Source: Christensenellaceae bacterium (GTDB taxonomy: Bacteria > Bacillota > Clostridia > Christensenellales > Aristaeellaceae). From it: DNA of 33,981 bases. Each line of letters begins with the position of its first letter. Position 1 is the stretch's first letter. Shown in pieces: positions 1 through 8,319 of this stretch. Under the pieces are notes generated by a model. That model was not told where the DNA came from, ran no database searches, and saw only the letters and a program-made list of their open reading frames with translations. Location: assembly GCA_012797085.1 (NCBI GenBank), contig JAAZPT010000289.1, positions 1-33,981 on the forward strand. The letters are read 5' to 3'. The translations under genes were made by a program, and so were the position numbers.

Positions 1-642
1 ACTACGGTTTGTACCCTTTTCGCGAATAATTTCCGCACGTTCAAAAAGTTCATGGGTTTTCAAAAGTACTGCCCCACCTTCACCCATACTGAAGTTTTTA
101 GTTTCATGAAAACTAAAACAACCAATATCCCCTATTGAGCCCAGTTGCCTACCCTTATATGTTGATGTTACACCCTGAGCTGCATCCTCAACAACGGCTA
201 AATTGTATTTTTTTGCTATTGAGCAAATTGTATCCATTTCACAAGCCAGGCCGGCATAGTGTACGGGAACTATGGCTTTTGTTGCCGGTGTAACAGCTTG
301 TTCTATAAGAGTTTCGTCCATGTTCATAGTATCCGGCCTAACATCAATAAAAACGCATTTTGCACCTCGAAGGGCAAAGGCATTTGCAGTTGAAACAAAG
401 GTGAAGCTGGGCATAATTACCTCATCACCCTCTTTTATGTTAAGCAATATAGCAGCCATTTCCAAGGCATGGGTGCCGCTTGTAGCAAGCAAAACCCCGG
501 CGCTTTTACAATAATCAGCTAAAAAATTATTACATTGTTTGGTATAAAAGCCATCTCCGCATATTTTACGGCGCTCTATTGCATCTTTTATATAATTTAA
601 TTCCTCACCTAAAAAAGGTGGTATATTAAAAGGATAAAGCAT
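1..642 (-). CDS. wecE: dTDP-4-amino-4,6-dideoxygalactose transaminase-like protein (partial, 3' end outside window)
   Basis: This is a PLP-dependent sugar aminotransferase of the DegT/DnrJ/EryC1/StrS family. It most resembles WecE/RffA, which makes dTDP-4-amino-4,6-dideoxy-galactose for surface polysaccharide. The 214 codons present begin with MLYPFNIPPFLGEEL. They contain the family blocks SGTHALEMAAILL, GDEVIMPSFTFVSTANAFAL, VHYAGLACEMDTI, VEDAAQGV and the PLP-lysine block SFHETKN, and run off the window edge at EKGTNRS. The match to the enterobacterial WecE sequence as I remember it is close along the whole stretch. The C-terminal substrate domain is missing because the window ends, not because the gene is broken. 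The ATG at 642 sits downstream of a weak GCAGG site and a perfect sigma-A-type promoter. Its sugar-pathway partners are not in view, so the exact sugar is inferred. Confidence 0.88.
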   Translation of the reverse strand, partial: MLYPFNIPPFLGEELNYIKDAIERRKICGDGFYTKQCNNFLADYCKSAGVLLATSGTHALEMAAILLNIKEGDEVIMPSFTFVSTANAFALRGAKCVFIDVRPDTMNMDETLIEQAVTPATKAIVPVHYAGLACEMDTICSIAKKYNLAVVEDAAQGVTSTYKGRQLGSIGDIGCFSFHETKNFSMGEGGAVLLKTHELFERAEIIREKGTNRS

Positions 643-676
643 ATTAAAAACCTGCCAAATACTAAATATCATATTA

Positions 677-705
677 ATTATAATGTTATTAATATTTAAT
701 GTCAA
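677..705 (-). promoter_or_regulatory. Sigma-A-type promoter for the wecE-like gene
   Basis: On the minus strand a perfect TTGACA (700-705) is separated by exactly 17 bases from a perfect TATAAT (677-682). Transcription would begin near 670, giving a leader of about 28 bases before the ATG at 642. It is one of two fully consensus promoters found in the window. Confidence 0.8.
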
Positions 706-730
706 TTAATACAAAAAGCATTTATTTGCC

Positions 731-758
731 TTGAAAATAATACTATTAATAATATAAT
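731..758 (+). promoter_or_regulatory. Possible promoter for the first nitroreductase gene
   Basis: TTGAAA (731-736), a 16-base spacer and TATAAT (753-758) stand just before the gene. The predicted start of transcription would fall almost on the AAGGAG ribosome site at 765-770, leaving a very short leader, so this call is only moderate. Confidence 0.4.
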
Positions 759-777
759 ATTAATAAGGAGTGATTAT

Positions 778-1299
778 ATGAACACCACTATTGATACAAT
801 AATGACAAGAACCAGCGTTAGAAAATTTAGCGAAACACCCATTACAGCGGAGCAAATCAACATACTGCTGAATGCCGGCATGGCTGCCCCAAGCGCTTTA
901 AACAGGCAACCTTGGGCCTTTATAGTTGTTGATAATGCTGAAATATTACACCGGCTTGGCAAGGGTTTACATTTTGCAAAGGCTCTTTATACGGCTCCTT
1001 TAGCAATTGTAGTATGCGGTAATTTAAAAATGAAGTTGCCCCTTTATAAAGAATTTTGGGTGCAGGATTGTTCCGCTGCAACACAAAACATATTGCTTGC
1101 CGCAAAGGCTCTTGGCCTTGGCAGCTTATGGATAGGTGTACATCCTGTAGAGAACAACGAAAAAAAGGTGAGTGAAATATTGCAATTACCCAAACATATT
1201 GCTCCCCTAAATATAATAGCTTTAGGCTATAGCGAAGATGAACAAAACCCGAAGGATAAGTATGACCCCAAAAAGGTTAAACACAACCTATGGTCTTAA
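778..1299 (+). CDS. Nitroreductase family FMN-dependent oxidoreductase
   Basis: This is a 173-residue nitroreductase-fold flavoprotein that probably binds FMN and uses NAD(P)H; the physiological substrate cannot be read from the sequence. The N-terminal RTSVRKF block (about residues 11-17), the APSALNRQPWAFIVV block (about 37-51) and the QNILLAAKALGLGSLWIGV helix (about 102-120) are the usual signatures of the compact, roughly 170-residue subfamily. The ATG follows AAGGAG at 765-770 with good spacing. It is transcribed divergently from the wecE-like gene and is followed by pfkA, which has its own promoter, so it is probably monocistronic. It is distinct from the second nitroreductase at 26878, which is closer to a metabolic operon. 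Confidence 0.88.
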   Translation: MNTTIDTIMTRTSVRKFSETPITAEQINILLNAGMAAPSALNRQPWAFIVVDNAEILHRLGKGLHFAKALYTAPLAIVVCGNLKMKLPLYKEFWVQDCSAATQNILLAAKALGLGSLWIGVHPVENNEKKVSEILQLPKHIAPLNIIALGYSEDEQNPKDKYDPKKVKHNLWS

Positions 1300-1319
1300 T
1301 GTAAAGCTTTTGTAAGCAT

Positions 1320-1347
1320 TTGCATTTGCATGTTTTTATGATATAAT
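1320..1347 (+). promoter_or_regulatory. Promoter for pfkA
   Basis: TATAAT at 1342-1347 carries an upstream TG (1339-1340), giving an extended -10. A TTGCAT at 1320-1325 lies 16 bases upstream. The leader before the ATG at 1400 would be about 45 bases. Confidence 0.6.
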
Positions 1348-1399
1348 ATACAAGTTGAATATTGTTATAAACTCAAAAAATATTTTAAGGAGTATTAAT

Positions 1400-2443
1400 A
1401 TGGCAATTAAAAAAATAGGAATTCTAACAAGTGGTGGCGATAGCCCGGGTATGAATGCTTGCGTTGTTTCTGTTGCAAGAATAGCCAACCATTACGGTAT
1501 GCCATTGGTGGGAATTAAGCGTGGATATAACGGCTTAATTGAAATGAATGATCATGACATTGAAACCTTTACAGAATCAGAACTCCTTGATATTGCTGAT
1601 TTACCGGGTACCTATTTAAGAACTGCGCGTTGTAAACCCTTTTACGATCCTGAAGTTCGTAAGCAAGCAGCTAAAAACCTAAACGATAACGACTTTGAAG
1701 CCTTGATAGTTATAGGTGGTGACGGTAGTTTTAACGGTGCTATGCTTTTGGCCGACTTGGGAATACCTTGTGTATGTATTCCGGGAACCATAGATAACGA
1801 CTTGGGTTATACTGAAAAAACATTAGGTTATGATACCGCTGTTAATGTGAGCACAAATGCCGTAAGAAGCATAAGGGCAACATCAAGAAGCCATGATCGC
1901 CCTCACATTGTTCAAGTTATGGGTAGGCGCAGTGGTGATATAGCTTTAAAAACCGCCATGGCAACCGGTGCTGAATTGCTTATAGTACCTGAAAGGGAAT
2001 GGAGCATAGAAGATACAGCCGAAAGGTTTATTAACCTAATTAAAAGGGGCAACAACAGAGCAACCCTTATAATAGGTGAACACTGTTGGCATCAAATGAA
2101 ACCCTTTGACTGGATAAGTGTATTAAGAGAAAATGGCATTGCAGTTCATGACGATGAAGAAATGGATGTTGACAAGCTTGCAAAAGTACTTAAATACCTA
2201 TGTAAAGCTGAAATAAGAGCAACAACCGTTGGTTATACCCAAAGGGGTGCAACTCCTTCATCAAGCGACTGTTCCTTTGCCTTTGCTACAGCTGAAGAGG
2301 CAGTTAACCTTATAAGAAGCGGCAGGTCAAACGTTGCTATAGGTCAAAAACATGGTAGTGTTTACAATTTACCTATAGAAGATGCTTTGAATATTCGCCA
2401 TAAGTTTAACCACGCAAGCTTTGAGTTAATAAATAAGCTATAA
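1400..2443 (+). CDS. pfkA: 6-phosphofructokinase (ATP type)
   Basis: It phosphorylates fructose-6-phosphate to fructose-1,6-bisphosphate in glycolysis. The 347-residue product opens with MAIKKIGILTSGGDSPGMNA. It has GGDGS (106-110) and PGTIDND (128-134); Asp132 would be the catalytic base, and the glycine in PGTIDND fits an ATP rather than a pyrophosphate enzyme. Other matches are TSRSH and VMGRRSGD in the middle. The fructose-phosphate loop reads YTQRGATPSSSD, where most PfkA proteins have a QRGG(S/T)P sequence, so the C-terminal half is somewhat divergent and allosteric behaviour may differ. A start 15 codons upstream is open, but the AAGGAG at 1387-1392 sets the ATG at 1400. The gene ends with a strong terminator. 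Confidence 0.92.
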   Translation: MAIKKIGILTSGGDSPGMNACVVSVARIANHYGMPLVGIKRGYNGLIEMNDHDIETFTESELLDIADLPGTYLRTARCKPFYDPEVRKQAAKNLNDNDFEALIVIGGDGSFNGAMLLADLGIPCVCIPGTIDNDLGYTEKTLGYDTAVNVSTNAVRSIRATSRSHDRPHIVQVMGRRSGDIALKTAMATGAELLIVPEREWSIEDTAERFINLIKRGNNRATLIIGEHCWHQMKPFDWISVLRENGIAVHDDEEMDVDKLAKVLKYLCKAEIRATTVGYTQRGATPSSSDCSFAFATAEEAVNLIRSGRSNVAIGQKHGSVYNLPIEDALNIRHKFNHASFELINKL

Positions 2444-2450
2444 TTTTATA

Positions 2451-2477
2451 AGGCGGGTTCCCGCCTTTATTATTTTT
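2451..2477 (+). terminator. Intrinsic terminator after pfkA
   Basis: AGGCGG, loop GTTC, CCGCCT (2451-2466) is followed by a T-rich tail. It lies only a dozen bases before the murG start, so murG either depends on read-through or has a promoter inside pfkA that I did not identify. Confidence 0.75.
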
Positions 2478-2488
2478 CAGGAGGCCCC

Positions 2489-3559
2489 TTGAACAATAAA
2501 ATTATACTTTTAACAGGCGGCGGTACTGCCGGTCATGTTACCCCACACCTTAGCCTTTTGCCGATACTTAAGGCAGAAGGATATAGTATTGAATATATTG
2601 GCTCTAAAAACAGCATAGAATCTGAAATTATGCACAGGGAAGGCATACATTACAAAAGTATATACTGTGGTAAACTAAGACGTTATTTTAGTTGGGAAAA
2701 CTTTAAAGATATATTTAGAGTGTTGTTTGGCACCATACAAGCATTTTTTTACATAAAAAAATTAAAACCTAATATTGTTTTTAGTAAAGGCGGCTTTGTT
2801 GCCGTTCCTGTAGTAGTTGCCGCTAAGCTTAACAAAATTCCTATAATATGCCATGAAAGCGATATTACCCCCGGACTTGCAACACAGATAAGCAGTAAGT
2901 TTGCCCAGGCAATAGCAACAACATTCCCTGAATGCAGTACAAAGTTAGGAGCAAAATGTTATTATACAGGTACACCTTTACGAAAGGAACTTTTTAAAGG
3001 TGATAAGGAAACAGCCCTAAAGGAATACGGTCTAAATGGTAAAAAGCCTATTTTGCTTGTTATGGGCGGCAGTCAGGGAGCATTGGCTATAAATGAATGC
3101 TTACATGAAAGTTTAGATGAATTGCTTAAAGACTTTGATATATTGCACCTATGTGGTGAAGGTAAAGTAAACGAAAATTTGCTCGATAAAGAAGCATATA
3201 TCCAAATACCTTACTTGCACAAAACATTACCAAATGTTTTACAAGCAGCCGATATAATAGTTTCAAGGGCCGGCAGCAACTCAATAAGCGAATTCCATGC
3301 TTTAAAAAAACCCATGCTTTTAATTCCCCTTCCCCTTAGTGCAAGCCGTGGCGATCAAATATTAAATGCAAAAAGCTTCGAGCAAAGAGGTATTGCTAAA
3401 CTTTTGTTTCAAGAAGATATGAACAAAGAAAGCTTTATTGCAGCCATAAAAAATTTATATGAAGATAGGCAAACTTTAATTAGCAATATGGAAAACGATA
3501 CAGCTAAGGATGGAACAATAGAAATAATAAAGCTTATAGACAAATATTGTAAAAAATAA
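2489..3559 (+). CDS. murG: UDP-N-acetylglucosamine--N-acetylmuramyl-(pentapeptide) pyrophosphoryl-undecaprenol N-acetylglucosamine transferase
   Basis: MurG converts lipid I to lipid II at the inner face of the membrane, the last cytoplasmic step of murein synthesis. The 356-residue length is usual. The GT-B fold signatures are visible: the N-terminal glycine loop GGGTAGHVTPH (10-20), FSKGGFVAVPVVVAA, CHESDITPGLA, the second-domain loop VMGGSQGA, and SRAGSNSISEF followed by a LIPLPLSASRGDQ-type sugar-nucleotide segment. The start is a TTG at 2489 with CAGGAGG at 2479-2485. In many bacteria murG is in the dcw cluster; here it stands alone behind pfkA and converges on the transglutaminase gene. 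Together with uppS, cdsA and dapF/dapL elsewhere in the window it covers envelope precursor steps. Confidence 0.95.
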   Translation: MNNKIILLTGGGTAGHVTPHLSLLPILKAEGYSIEYIGSKNSIESEIMHREGIHYKSIYCGKLRRYFSWENFKDIFRVLFGTIQAFFYIKKLKPNIVFSKGGFVAVPVVVAAKLNKIPIICHESDITPGLATQISSKFAQAIATTFPECSTKLGAKCYYTGTPLRKELFKGDKETALKEYGLNGKKPILLVMGGSQGALAINECLHESLDELLKDFDILHLCGEGKVNENLLDKEAYIQIPYLHKTLPNVLQAADIIVSRAGSNSISEFHALKKPMLLIPLPLSASRGDQILNAKSFEQRGIAKLLFQEDMNKESFIAAIKNLYEDRQTLISNMENDTAKDGTIEIIKLIDKYCKK

Positions 3560-3583
3560 ACAATTTATAAATTATCCCTTTAT

Positions 3584-3619
3584 AATATAAGGCCTGTAAT
3601 ATATTACAGGCCTTATATT
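3584..3619. terminator. Bidirectional terminator between murG and the transglutaminase gene
   Basis: A 17-base arm (3584-3600) is repeated as its exact reverse complement at 3603-3619, with two bases between. T-rich sequence lies on both sides. The right arm contains two bases of the TAA stop (3618-3620) of the opposing transglutaminase gene, so the two genes share one terminator. Confidence 0.75.
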
Positions 3620-5951
3620 ATTTCTGTTTGTTGATTTTAATCTTTTTAAGTTGTTGTTTGTTTTTTAATTTTAGTCTTTTTAACTTTTTGTTATTATTAA
3701 AATTATATGGTTTTAACACAGGCAATATATAAGCGAAAGGTTTTTTAAACCAAGGTAGCGCTTTTGTTAAGTTTTTATAAACAGCTGATGTGTGATTAAG
3801 TTCTATATCCAAATCGCTGTTCTTAGAATAAGCGGCCTTATTTAAAGATGATGCAAAGCCTATTATTGATAAGGGTAATATTTGCATATCCTCTACCTTT
3901 AAAGCATACTCATAAATGGTTTCATCAGCTTTTATTTTAGGTGTTTTTCTGCCATATAATTTTATTAATGTGAATATTGCCGAAGCATATATGAACACCT
4001 TATCCTTTTGAGTTTTTGCCCGCTTTGCTCTGTTTTCCGGCTGCATATAGTATATATAAGCTACTATTAAAGCTATAAGCAACAATATTAATAATATTAG
4101 CCAAAGAGAATTATTGTCTTGATTACCTACGGGTGGCGTATGTTCTTCATCCATAGGAGGACTTTGTGGAGATGGCTCCGGACTTGGGCTCGGTGATGGG
4201 CTCGGCTCAGGAGGAGTATCATCATTTTCTTCCTCTTGATTATCAGGCTGTTCTTCCTCATTCGGTGGAGTTGGCGTTGGTGTGGGTTCAGGATTATTTT
4301 GATTGTTTCGATTATTTCCAGTATTGCCTAATCTTGGTGCTGTTGGATCAAAGGGTATCCATCCAAAATTTTCAAAATATACCTCACACCAGGCATGAGC
4401 ATTTAAGCCTGTAACCCTTGCAATGCCATCACCATCAGGTTGAGCAATAAAGCCTTCAACATACCTTGCCGGTAAACCACTCATCCTTGCAAGCACAGTC
4501 ATAGCTGATGCAAAATGCACACAGTAGCCTTCCTTGCTTGCCAACAAAAAATAAGTTACAAAATCGGTATTTTCCGGTATTTCATCAACATCAAGGGTAT
4601 AGCCATAGCGTTGCCTTAGGTAGGTCATAATAGCATAGGCCTTATTATAAGGCGCCGCATCTTGACTAACTATTTTATCCCTTAAGGCATACATAGCATT
4701 CTCAATATGTTGGGGCAGCTGAGTATATTGCTCATAAATTTCATTATAATAAGGGTCCTTATTTCTTACTGATTTAACTAGGTTTTCTAAACCGGGCTCG
4801 CCACCTTCAACAATTGGTGCAGTAACAGTATATGTATCCCCCGGCACTAAATTTCGGGTAATAAATAGTTCCCCCGCCTCATTAAAGTAGGGGACCATAT
4901 CCCCTTGTGCGCTTATTTTTCTAATATAAGCGGGTGCAAACAGTGTTGTAGGGCTATTTCTGTACATTTGTATTTCTAATTGTTTTGTTTTAAGCAAGCT
5001 GGAATTTTCTCTTATGTTTTTAGGGGGAAGATTTTCAACAAGTACCTTTTGCCTTAAACCAAGCCAACGTGGATTTATAAATAAGTAACGTTTTGAACCC
5101 TTCGTGGATAAAAAGTTATAGCCTGTATAAAAATCCTTCGTTACTCCTCGTAAAAGCACCTTTTTATCCGTTTTTACTGTCATTACAGCTTCTTTGCTAA
5201 GCTCAACTTTACCACCAAACTTATTGGGGCCATCAGGATAATAACCGTAATTTTCTAATGAAAACACTTCCCTTTCCTCAGTAAAGAAAAGATGATCCAA
5301 CACTTGTTGCGTTACATTTTTAGCAAGATCATTAAGGGGTTTTAAAGTTTTTGATGTAAACATAGGTAAAAGTATAAAGCTTAATATGGTTATAACTATA
5401 ACAATTATATTAGCCTTTAAATCAAGTTTTTTTGATTTATCAATGGCGGTAATAAGTACTGCAAGCCACGACGGTAAAGTATAAATAAGCTCCGCCTCAT
5501 TTGAAACTTGATAAGATATAAACATTATTGTTATAACAAACATTGCCATTGCCATAAAATCCCCTTCCTGGTCGGATATGGCAAAGGATAATAGGGCAGA
5601 AAACAAAGCAATTATTATTGCAAAATAATTGCTGTAGATTATAAGAGCTGCCCTTGCACCGTTAAAATAAAGCACAAAAGCTTTAAACATTTGAATCCAA
5701 TGAAATATCAGCTTTGCGCCGGTACCGCTTACAAGTAAATAAACCCCTATTGCTATTAATATGCCTATAGCTGTAAATTTAAACTTTTTACCGAGTTTAA
5801 ATAAAAACATTATTGTTAGTGATAAAACACTTATTGCTATACCTGTGAAAAAGGCATTAGACATGCCAAAGGCTGCAAGCAGCGGCAAAACTATACCTAT
5901 ACTATATAATACAGCAATTATAAACTGATTAATCAGAGTTTTAGCTTTCAA
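3618..5951 (-). CDS. Membrane-anchored transglutaminase-like protein (TgpA/DUF3488 type)
   Basis: This 777-residue membrane protein has about six or more N-terminal membrane segments (residues 1 to about 215) and an extracytoplasmic part with a transglutaminase core. The likely triad is Cys477 (GYCVHFASAM), His519 (NAHAWCEVYF) and Asp535 (PFDPTAP). A Pro/Ser/Glu-rich linker with PSPSPSPSP repeats follows, then one more membrane segment (WLILLILLLIALIVAYIYY) and a lysine-rich cytoplasmic tail. An ATG at 5996 exists, but GGAGGAGGTG lies six bases before the TTG at 5951, which I take as the start; it overlaps the last 11 bases of the DUF58 gene. Families of this shape occur with MoxR and DUF58 proteins. 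Substrate and reaction (cross-linking or proteolysis) are unknown. Confidence 0.88.
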   Translation of the reverse strand: MKAKTLINQFIIAVLYSIGIVLPLLAAFGMSNAFFTGIAISVLSLTIMFLFKLGKKFKFTAIGILIAIGVYLLVSGTGAKLIFHWIQMFKAFVLYFNGARAALIIYSNYFAIIIALFSALLSFAISDQEGDFMAMAMFVITIMFISYQVSNEAELIYTLPSWLAVLITAIDKSKKLDLKANIIVIVITILSFILLPMFTSKTLKPLNDLAKNVTQQVLDHLFFTEEREVFSLENYGYYPDGPNKFGGKVELSKEAVMTVKTDKKVLLRGVTKDFYTGYNFLSTKGSKRYLFINPRWLGLRQKVLVENLPPKNIRENSSLLKTKQLEIQMYRNSPTTLFAPAYIRKISAQGDMVPYFNEAGELFITRNLVPGDTYTVTAPIVEGGEPGLENLVKSVRNKDPYYNEIYEQYTQLPQHIENAMYALRDKIVSQDAAPYNKAYAIMTYLRQRYGYTLDVDEIPENTDFVTYFLLASKEGYCVHFASAMTVLARMSGLPARYVEGFIAQPDGDGIARVTGLNAHAWCEVYFENFGWIPFDPTAPRLGNTGNNRNNQNNPEPTPTPTPPNEEEQPDNQEEENDDTPPEPSPSPSPSPEPSPQSPPMDEEHTPPVGNQDNNSLWLILLILLLIALIVAYIYYMQPENRAKRAKTQKDKVFIYASAIFTLIKLYGRKTPKIKADETIYEYALKVEDMQILPLSIIGFASSLNKAAYSKNSDLDIELNHTSAVYKNLTKALPWFKKPFAYILPVLKPYNFNNNKKLKRLKLKNKQQLKKIKINKQK

Positions 5952-7107
5952 TCGGCACCTCCTCCGTTTGATCCGGTATAACATAACATACCTCAACCTT
6001 ACGGGATTGTAGCCTGTTTATCATAGGTATAAGGGCAGGATTATCAGGACCGTATGTAACAAGATATAGCCTTACCGTTGGCCCTTTCAAGGCTATTTGC
6101 GATAAAATTTCCGCCAAGTTGGAGCTTAGCCTTGTTGTAATTGCAGCTATTGCTCCGGATTGCCTTATGGATTGCATATCCAACATAATAAGACGTTCAA
6201 ACTTTTCGTTTTCATCAAAGCTGACTGTAGCAAGCTTTTCTAAAAGTACATGCTCTCCCATATTATTATTAAACATAAAGGGACTACTGCCCATAATTGG
6301 CAATTTAACGTTGTTATCAAGCCTAATTTGGCTTACGGCGATAGAAGCCGCCGTTTCAAGCACGGCATCTTTTAAACATGCAACACGTTCATTTGATGCA
6401 CTTTGGCTTACAAAGGGCAGAGCCACATCCATTAGTATTGTTGTAGTAGGAAGTGTAGGCTCATCATATTGTTTAACAAGCAGTTCATTTTTGCGCAAGG
6501 AAAGTTTCCAGTGTATTTTACGCAAAGGGTCACCCATTTGATATTTGCGTACGCCGGACGGTGATGAGGGATCTTCTAAAGCACGGCGAATAGTTTCCGC
6601 TCCCGTATCTCCAACTCCAAACTTTAAACTGTCTATATCAAAGGGTTTTGGAGTAACATACAGAGGTTCTCCGCCTGTTTGTTTGTTTACTTTAAAGGCA
6701 AAAAAACCAAATATATCGCTTACAACACAATACTTTATACCGGGATAATATTTACCTACATGAGCTGCTGTATACTGATAACTTTTTGTTGCACCTTGAT
6801 TAAGCTCCGCTAAAACTTCATTCCCTGCACTATCTTCCATATAGAGTTTTACCGGTGCAATAGGCAATATAGATTTTATATCAATGCTAATACTTATATT
6901 TATTGTTGAACCGCGAGGCATATTATTTTGCGGTATTTTTTGTTTTATATTTAAACTTTTACTTGCAAGTTTTGCGCTTATATATGCGTACAACAAAATA
7001 AAGGTGAATATTATTGCCGGCAACCAATAGCTGGGGTTACCAACGGACAATGCCATAAACACCAAAAACACATATACATATATTACTCTTATGGTTTCTT
7101 TTTTCAT
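5941..7107 (-). CDS. DUF58 domain-containing membrane protein
   Basis: The 388-residue protein has two N-terminal membrane segments (about 8-22 and 27-45), a beta-rich stretch, then the DUF58 signature at about 185-213: GVRKYQMGDPLRKIHWKLSL followed by KNELLVKQYD. DUF58 proteins often carry a VWA-like domain and act as partners of MoxR AAA+ ATPases. The stretch TTILMDVALPF after the signature could be the start of such a domain. TGGAGCC lies nine bases before the ATG. The gene starts 13 bases after moxR ends and overlaps the transglutaminase gene, so the three are translated as one unit. The molecular function is not established. Confidence 0.88.
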   Translation of the reverse strand: MKKETIRVIYVYVFLVFMALSVGNPSYWLPAIIFTFILLYAYISAKLASKSLNIKQKIPQNNMPRGSTINISISIDIKSILPIAPVKLYMEDSAGNEVLAELNQGATKSYQYTAAHVGKYYPGIKYCVVSDIFGFFAFKVNKQTGGEPLYVTPKPFDIDSLKFGVGDTGAETIRRALEDPSSPSGVRKYQMGDPLRKIHWKLSLRKNELLVKQYDEPTLPTTTILMDVALPFVSQSASNERVACLKDAVLETAASIAVSQIRLDNNVKLPIMGSSPFMFNNNMGEHVLLEKLATVSFDENEKFERLIMLDMQSIRQSGAIAAITTRLSSNLAEILSQIALKGPTVRLYLVTYGPDNPALIPMINRLQSRKVEVCYVIPDQTEEVPIES

Positions 7108-7120
7108 TTAAGGGGCTCCA

Positions 7121-8068
7121 TTAGCCAAGCCTTACCGGAACTGTTACGTTTTCCATTACCTTAGCTAATATAGACTCTGTTGTTATTCCCTTTAACTTGG
7201 CATCCGGTGTGGGTTGCATTCTGTGGCAAAGCACAGGGTATACCATTCGTCTAATATCGTCGGGCAACACATAATCTCTCTCTTCTAAAAGGGCACAAGC
7301 TTGCCCCGCCTTTAATAGTGCAATGGCAGCACGGGTGGAACAACCTAATTGTAATGCACTTTGCACTCTGGTTGCCGCTGCAATTGTTGCAACATATTGT
7401 TTGATTTCCATAGAACAATATACTGTTCCCAATATATTTTGAAGGTTGATAATATCCTCTGCAGTACATATAGCTTGAATTGAATCTAATGGGTTGGATA
7501 CACCTGTATAGCGGTTTAAAACATCCATCTCTTCCTCTATTGTTGGGTAACCTATATTAATTCTCATAAAAAATCTATCCAACTGGGCTTCCGGAAGAGG
7601 GTATGTGCCCACAAATTCACTGGGATTTTGTGTAGCAAGCACCATAAAGGGCCTTGGCAAGGGATGGGTTACGCCATCAACTGTAACCTGATATTCCTCC
7701 ATTGCCTCCAAAAGGCTGGACTGTGTTTTGGGAGACGTTCTGTTTATTTCATCAGCCAAAACAAACTGACTCATAACAGCACCTTCGTGATAGTTCATTT
7801 CCCCTGTTTTAAAATTAACTGCCGTAAAACCTGTAATATCGCTTGGCACTACATCAGGTGTAAACTGTATTCGCTTAAATGAGCAATTTAATGAGCGAGC
7901 CAAAGCACTTGCCAAAGTTGTTTTACCTGTACCGGGCACATCCTCTATAAGCACATGGCCTTTACAAATAAGGGCAATAAGGGCAAGCTCTATGGCCTCC
8001 TCCTTACCTACTATTACCTTAGCTACATTTTGTTTTAATAACTCTATTGTTCTACGTGGATTTATCAT
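7121..8068 (-). CDS. MoxR family AAA+ ATPase
   Basis: This 315-residue cytosolic AAA+ ATPase of the MoxR family probably works as a chaperone-like remodeller for its membrane partners. Walker A is PGTGKTT (45-51) and Walker B is FVLADEIN (102-109). The following stretch (LLEAMEEYQVTVDG, ATQNPSEFVGTYPLPEAQLDRF) is the sensor-1 and arginine-finger region typical of MoxR. The C-terminal lid carries the usual DDIRRMVYPVLCHR block. The ATG follows AAGGGG. It is the first gene of a three-gene operon with DUF58 and transglutaminase proteins, a very common bacterial arrangement whose process is still poorly defined. Confidence 0.93.
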   Translation of the reverse strand: MINPRRTIELLKQNVAKVIVGKEEAIELALIALICKGHVLIEDVPGTGKTTLASALARSLNCSFKRIQFTPDVVPSDITGFTAVNFKTGEMNYHEGAVMSQFVLADEINRTSPKTQSSLLEAMEEYQVTVDGVTHPLPRPFMVLATQNPSEFVGTYPLPEAQLDRFFMRINIGYPTIEEEMDVLNRYTGVSNPLDSIQAICTAEDIINLQNILGTVYCSMEIKQYVATIAAATRVQSALQLGCSTRAAIALLKAGQACALLEERDYVLPDDIRRMVYPVLCHRMQPTPDAKLKGITTESILAKVMENVTVPVRLG

Positions 8069-8102
8069 ATATATCCCCTTTTACTTATTAAAATACTTAA
8101 AT

Positions 8103-8131
8103 ATTGTATCAAATGCTACGGCATATTACAA
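8103..8131 (-). promoter_or_regulatory. Promoter for the moxR-DUF58-transglutaminase operon
   Basis: On the minus strand, TTGTAA (8126-8131), a 17-base spacer and TACAAT (8103-8108) precede moxR by about 35 bases. Confidence 0.6.
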
Positions 8132-8255
8132 GGTATATGTTTAATTACTATGTAAATTTTGTTAAATTTTGTAATGTTTTTGCAACACTATTTTTTATAA
8201 ATAGATATACATGTATTGAATTAGTGTTTTTTATATTATAAAGTACATATACATC

Positions 8256-8284
8256 TTGACATAAATCCGTATAAAAAGTATATT
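8256..8284 (+). promoter_or_regulatory. Promoter for the gcvH-like/lplA-like pair
   Basis: A perfect TTGACA (8256-8261) is followed after 17 bases by TATATT (8279-8284). The leader to the ATG at 8320 is short and carries a strong GGAGGTGA site. Confidence 0.7.
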
Positions 8285-8319
8285 AATAATTATAGGTAGT
8301 ATTGGAGGTGAAAGTATTT

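Noticed and set aside
272-514. An 80-codon open frame on the plus strand
   Set aside because: It lies wholly antisense to the wecE-like gene, whose minus-strand frame matches the family along its length; the plus frame has no ribosome site or recognisable motif.
4140-4320. Possible tandem repeat in DNA within the transglutaminase gene
   Set aside because: The repeats are the low-complexity Pro/Ser/Thr/Glu linker of the protein, not a separate DNA element.
6119-6541. A 140-codon plus-strand open frame inside the DUF58 gene
   Set aside because: It is antisense to a well-supported domain protein, has no ribosome site and resembles no family; it is a codon-bias shadow.
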